In this document: positions 5,371 through 6,386 of the stretch, piece by piece
How the letters are laid out: every line of letters starts with the position of its first letter
Numbering within the stretch: the first letter of the stretch is position 1
Source: an uncultured Synergistales bacterium
GTDB taxonomy: Bacteria; Synergistota; Synergistia; Synergistales; Aminobacteriaceae
Reading direction: 5' to 3'
DNA: 6,386 bases
Assembly (NCBI GenBank): GCA_937957815.1
Contig: CALFXN010000459.1
Coordinates: 1-6,386, forward strand
Made by a program: the position numbers and the translations under genes
The notes under the pieces: model-generated
What the model saw: only the letters and a program-made list of their open reading frames with translations
The model's database searches: none
Told to the model about the DNA's origin: nothing

Positions 5371-6386
5371 TTGACGAAACCGGTGAAAATGCAGTGCGTT
5401 CTTTGTGGAAGGGAATTCGCTCCGGGAGATGTCCGTTATACCTGTCCGGACTGTGGACTCGACGGGACGCTCGATGTCCTGTACGACTACGACGAGGTCC
5501 GCAAACACATGAACAGGAACTCGCTCGCTTCGGACGGAACCCGGTCGCTCTGGCGCTATCGCGCGGTGCTCCCCGTCGAAGACGAGTCGCACATGCCGCC
5601 GCTCTCCGTCGGATGGACGCCGCTCTACGAGGCGCCGGCGCTGGAACGGGCCTACGGAATCCGAAAGGTTTTCGTGAAGGACGACGGGCGGAACCCGACG
5701 GCGTCCCTGAAGGACCGTGCGAGCGCAATCGGCGTCGCGAAGGCTCTCGACGCGGGACAGACCGTCGTCGCGTGCGCGTCGACCGGAAACGCGGCGAGTT
5801 CGCTCTCCGGATTCGCCGCAGTGAGCGGTCTCGCGAGCGTCATCTTCGTCCCGCAGACGGCTCCGGCGGCGAAGGTGACGCAATTGCTCGTCTACGGGGC
5901 GACGGTCGTCCTCGTCCGGGGAGATTACAGCGACGCCTTTCTGCTCGCGACGGCCGCGATCGATGCCTACGGCTGGTACAACCGGAACTGCGCAATCAAT
6001 CCGTACCTCGTCGAGGGGAAAAAGACCTGCGCGATGGAAATCGCCGAGCAGCTGAATTTCGAGGTCCCCGACAGAGTGTTCATCTCCGTAGGGGACGGAT
6101 GCTGCATCGGTGGACTCCATAAGGGCTTCCTCGATCTCATGCGCCTCGGACTCATCGACCGGATGCCGAAGATCACGGGCGTTCAGGCCGAAGGGGCGCG
6201 TCCGATCCACGACGCGGTGGAATCCGGTTCCGGAAGAGTCACGTTCGGCCCTGCCGACACCGTCGCCGACAGCATTTCCGTCGGAGCTCCGAGGAACTGG
6301 GCGAAGGCTCTTCGGGCGGTCCGTACGTCGGGAGGGACGACCGTGGCCGTGAGCGACGCCGAAATCCTTTCAGCGATTCCCGAACT
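5371..6386 (+). CDS. Threonine-synthase-like PLP-dependent enzyme with N-terminal zinc ribbon (3' end outside window)
   Basis: This is a fold-type II PLP enzyme, open to the window end (338 residues seen, C-terminus missing). The start is TTG 5371, because AGGAGGG (5357-5363) lies 7 nt upstream; the in-frame ATG 5389 is about 25 nt away from it. Residues 9-28 form a Cys4 zinc ribbon (C9, C12, C25, C28), as seen at the N-terminus of many threonine synthases. The PLP lysine is K114 in NPTASLKDRA, and STGNAAS (137-143) is the cofactor-contacting Asn loop. The glycine-rich phosphate loop reads SVGDGCCIGG (239-248) where threonine synthases usually have G-N-G-G. The family includes threonine synthase (O-phosphohomoserine to threonine) and related ammonia-lyases such as diaminopropionate ammonia-lyase. 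The loop and the YgeY-like neighbour argue for a catabolic relative rather than the biosynthetic thrC enzyme; this is inference. No hom or thrB is adjacent in the window. Confidence 0.88.
   Translation, partial: MTKPVKMQCVLCGREFAPGDVRYTCPDCGLDGTLDVLYDYDEVRKHMNRNSLASDGTRSLWRYRAVLPVEDESHMPPLSVGWTPLYEAPALERAYGIRKVFVKDDGRNPTASLKDRASAIGVAKALDAGQTVVACASTGNAASSLSGFAAVSGLASVIFVPQTAPAAKVTQLLVYGATVVLVRGDYSDAFLLATAAIDAYGWYNRNCAINPYLVEGKKTCAMEIAEQLNFEVPDRVFISVGDGCCIGGLHKGFLDLMRLGLIDRMPKITGVQAEGARPIHDAVESGSGRVTFGPADTVADSISVGAPRNWAKALRAVRTSGGTTVAVSDAEILSAIPE

Noticed and set aside
5269..6210. A 313-residue - strand open frame opposite the PLP enzyme
   Set aside because: Composition typical of a shadow frame; the + strand frame has the PLP lysine motif and zinc ribbon.

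Overview
The window is a high-GC bacterial segment (roughly 60% GC by eye) with dense coding and strong GGAGG-type ribosome binding sites. The gene content is peptidases, a YgeY-type M20 hydrolase and a PLP enzyme. That would suit an amino-acid-using anaerobe, for example a Synergistota-like or Clostridia-like organism, but this placement is an inference with low confidence. No mobile element, CRISPR array, tRNA or rRNA was seen.

Layout. (1) Bases 1-291, + strand: the 3' end of a flavin-reductase-like protein. (2) 335-1225, +: a ZnuA-type zinc/manganese-binding periplasmic protein with a signal peptide. A perfect TATAAT and a GC hairpin lie just upstream. (3) 1238-3109, +: an M3-family oligoendopeptidase F, whose ribosome binding site overlaps the znuA stop codon, so the two are probably co-translated. 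No znuB or znuC partner is present on either side. (4) 3121-4020, - strand: a LysR-type regulator that converges on pepF with an 11-bp gap. (5) 4021-4148: an AT-rich divergent control region. It holds a perfect palindromic TATAAT that reads as a -10 box on both strands, and a T-N11-A dyad that looks like a LysR box. (6) 4149-5342, +: an M20/YgeY-family hydrolase. (7) 5371 to beyond the window end, +: a threonine-synthase-like PLP enzyme with an N-terminal Cys4 zinc ribbon and a TTG start.

Functionally, the first half looks like a metal-uptake binding protein coupled to a zinc peptidase. The second half looks like a LysR-controlled catabolic module in which a deacylase-type hydrolase feeds a PLP-dependent lyase or synthase. 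It resembles the YgeY/YgeX pairing of selenium- and purine-linked clusters. The most notable observation is that the M20 protein has Gln at the position of the general-base Glu (Q140). It probably also has Gln at the position of the first metal-ligand His (Q72), while the remaining metal ligands are kept. It may be a pseudo-enzyme or carry out altered chemistry.
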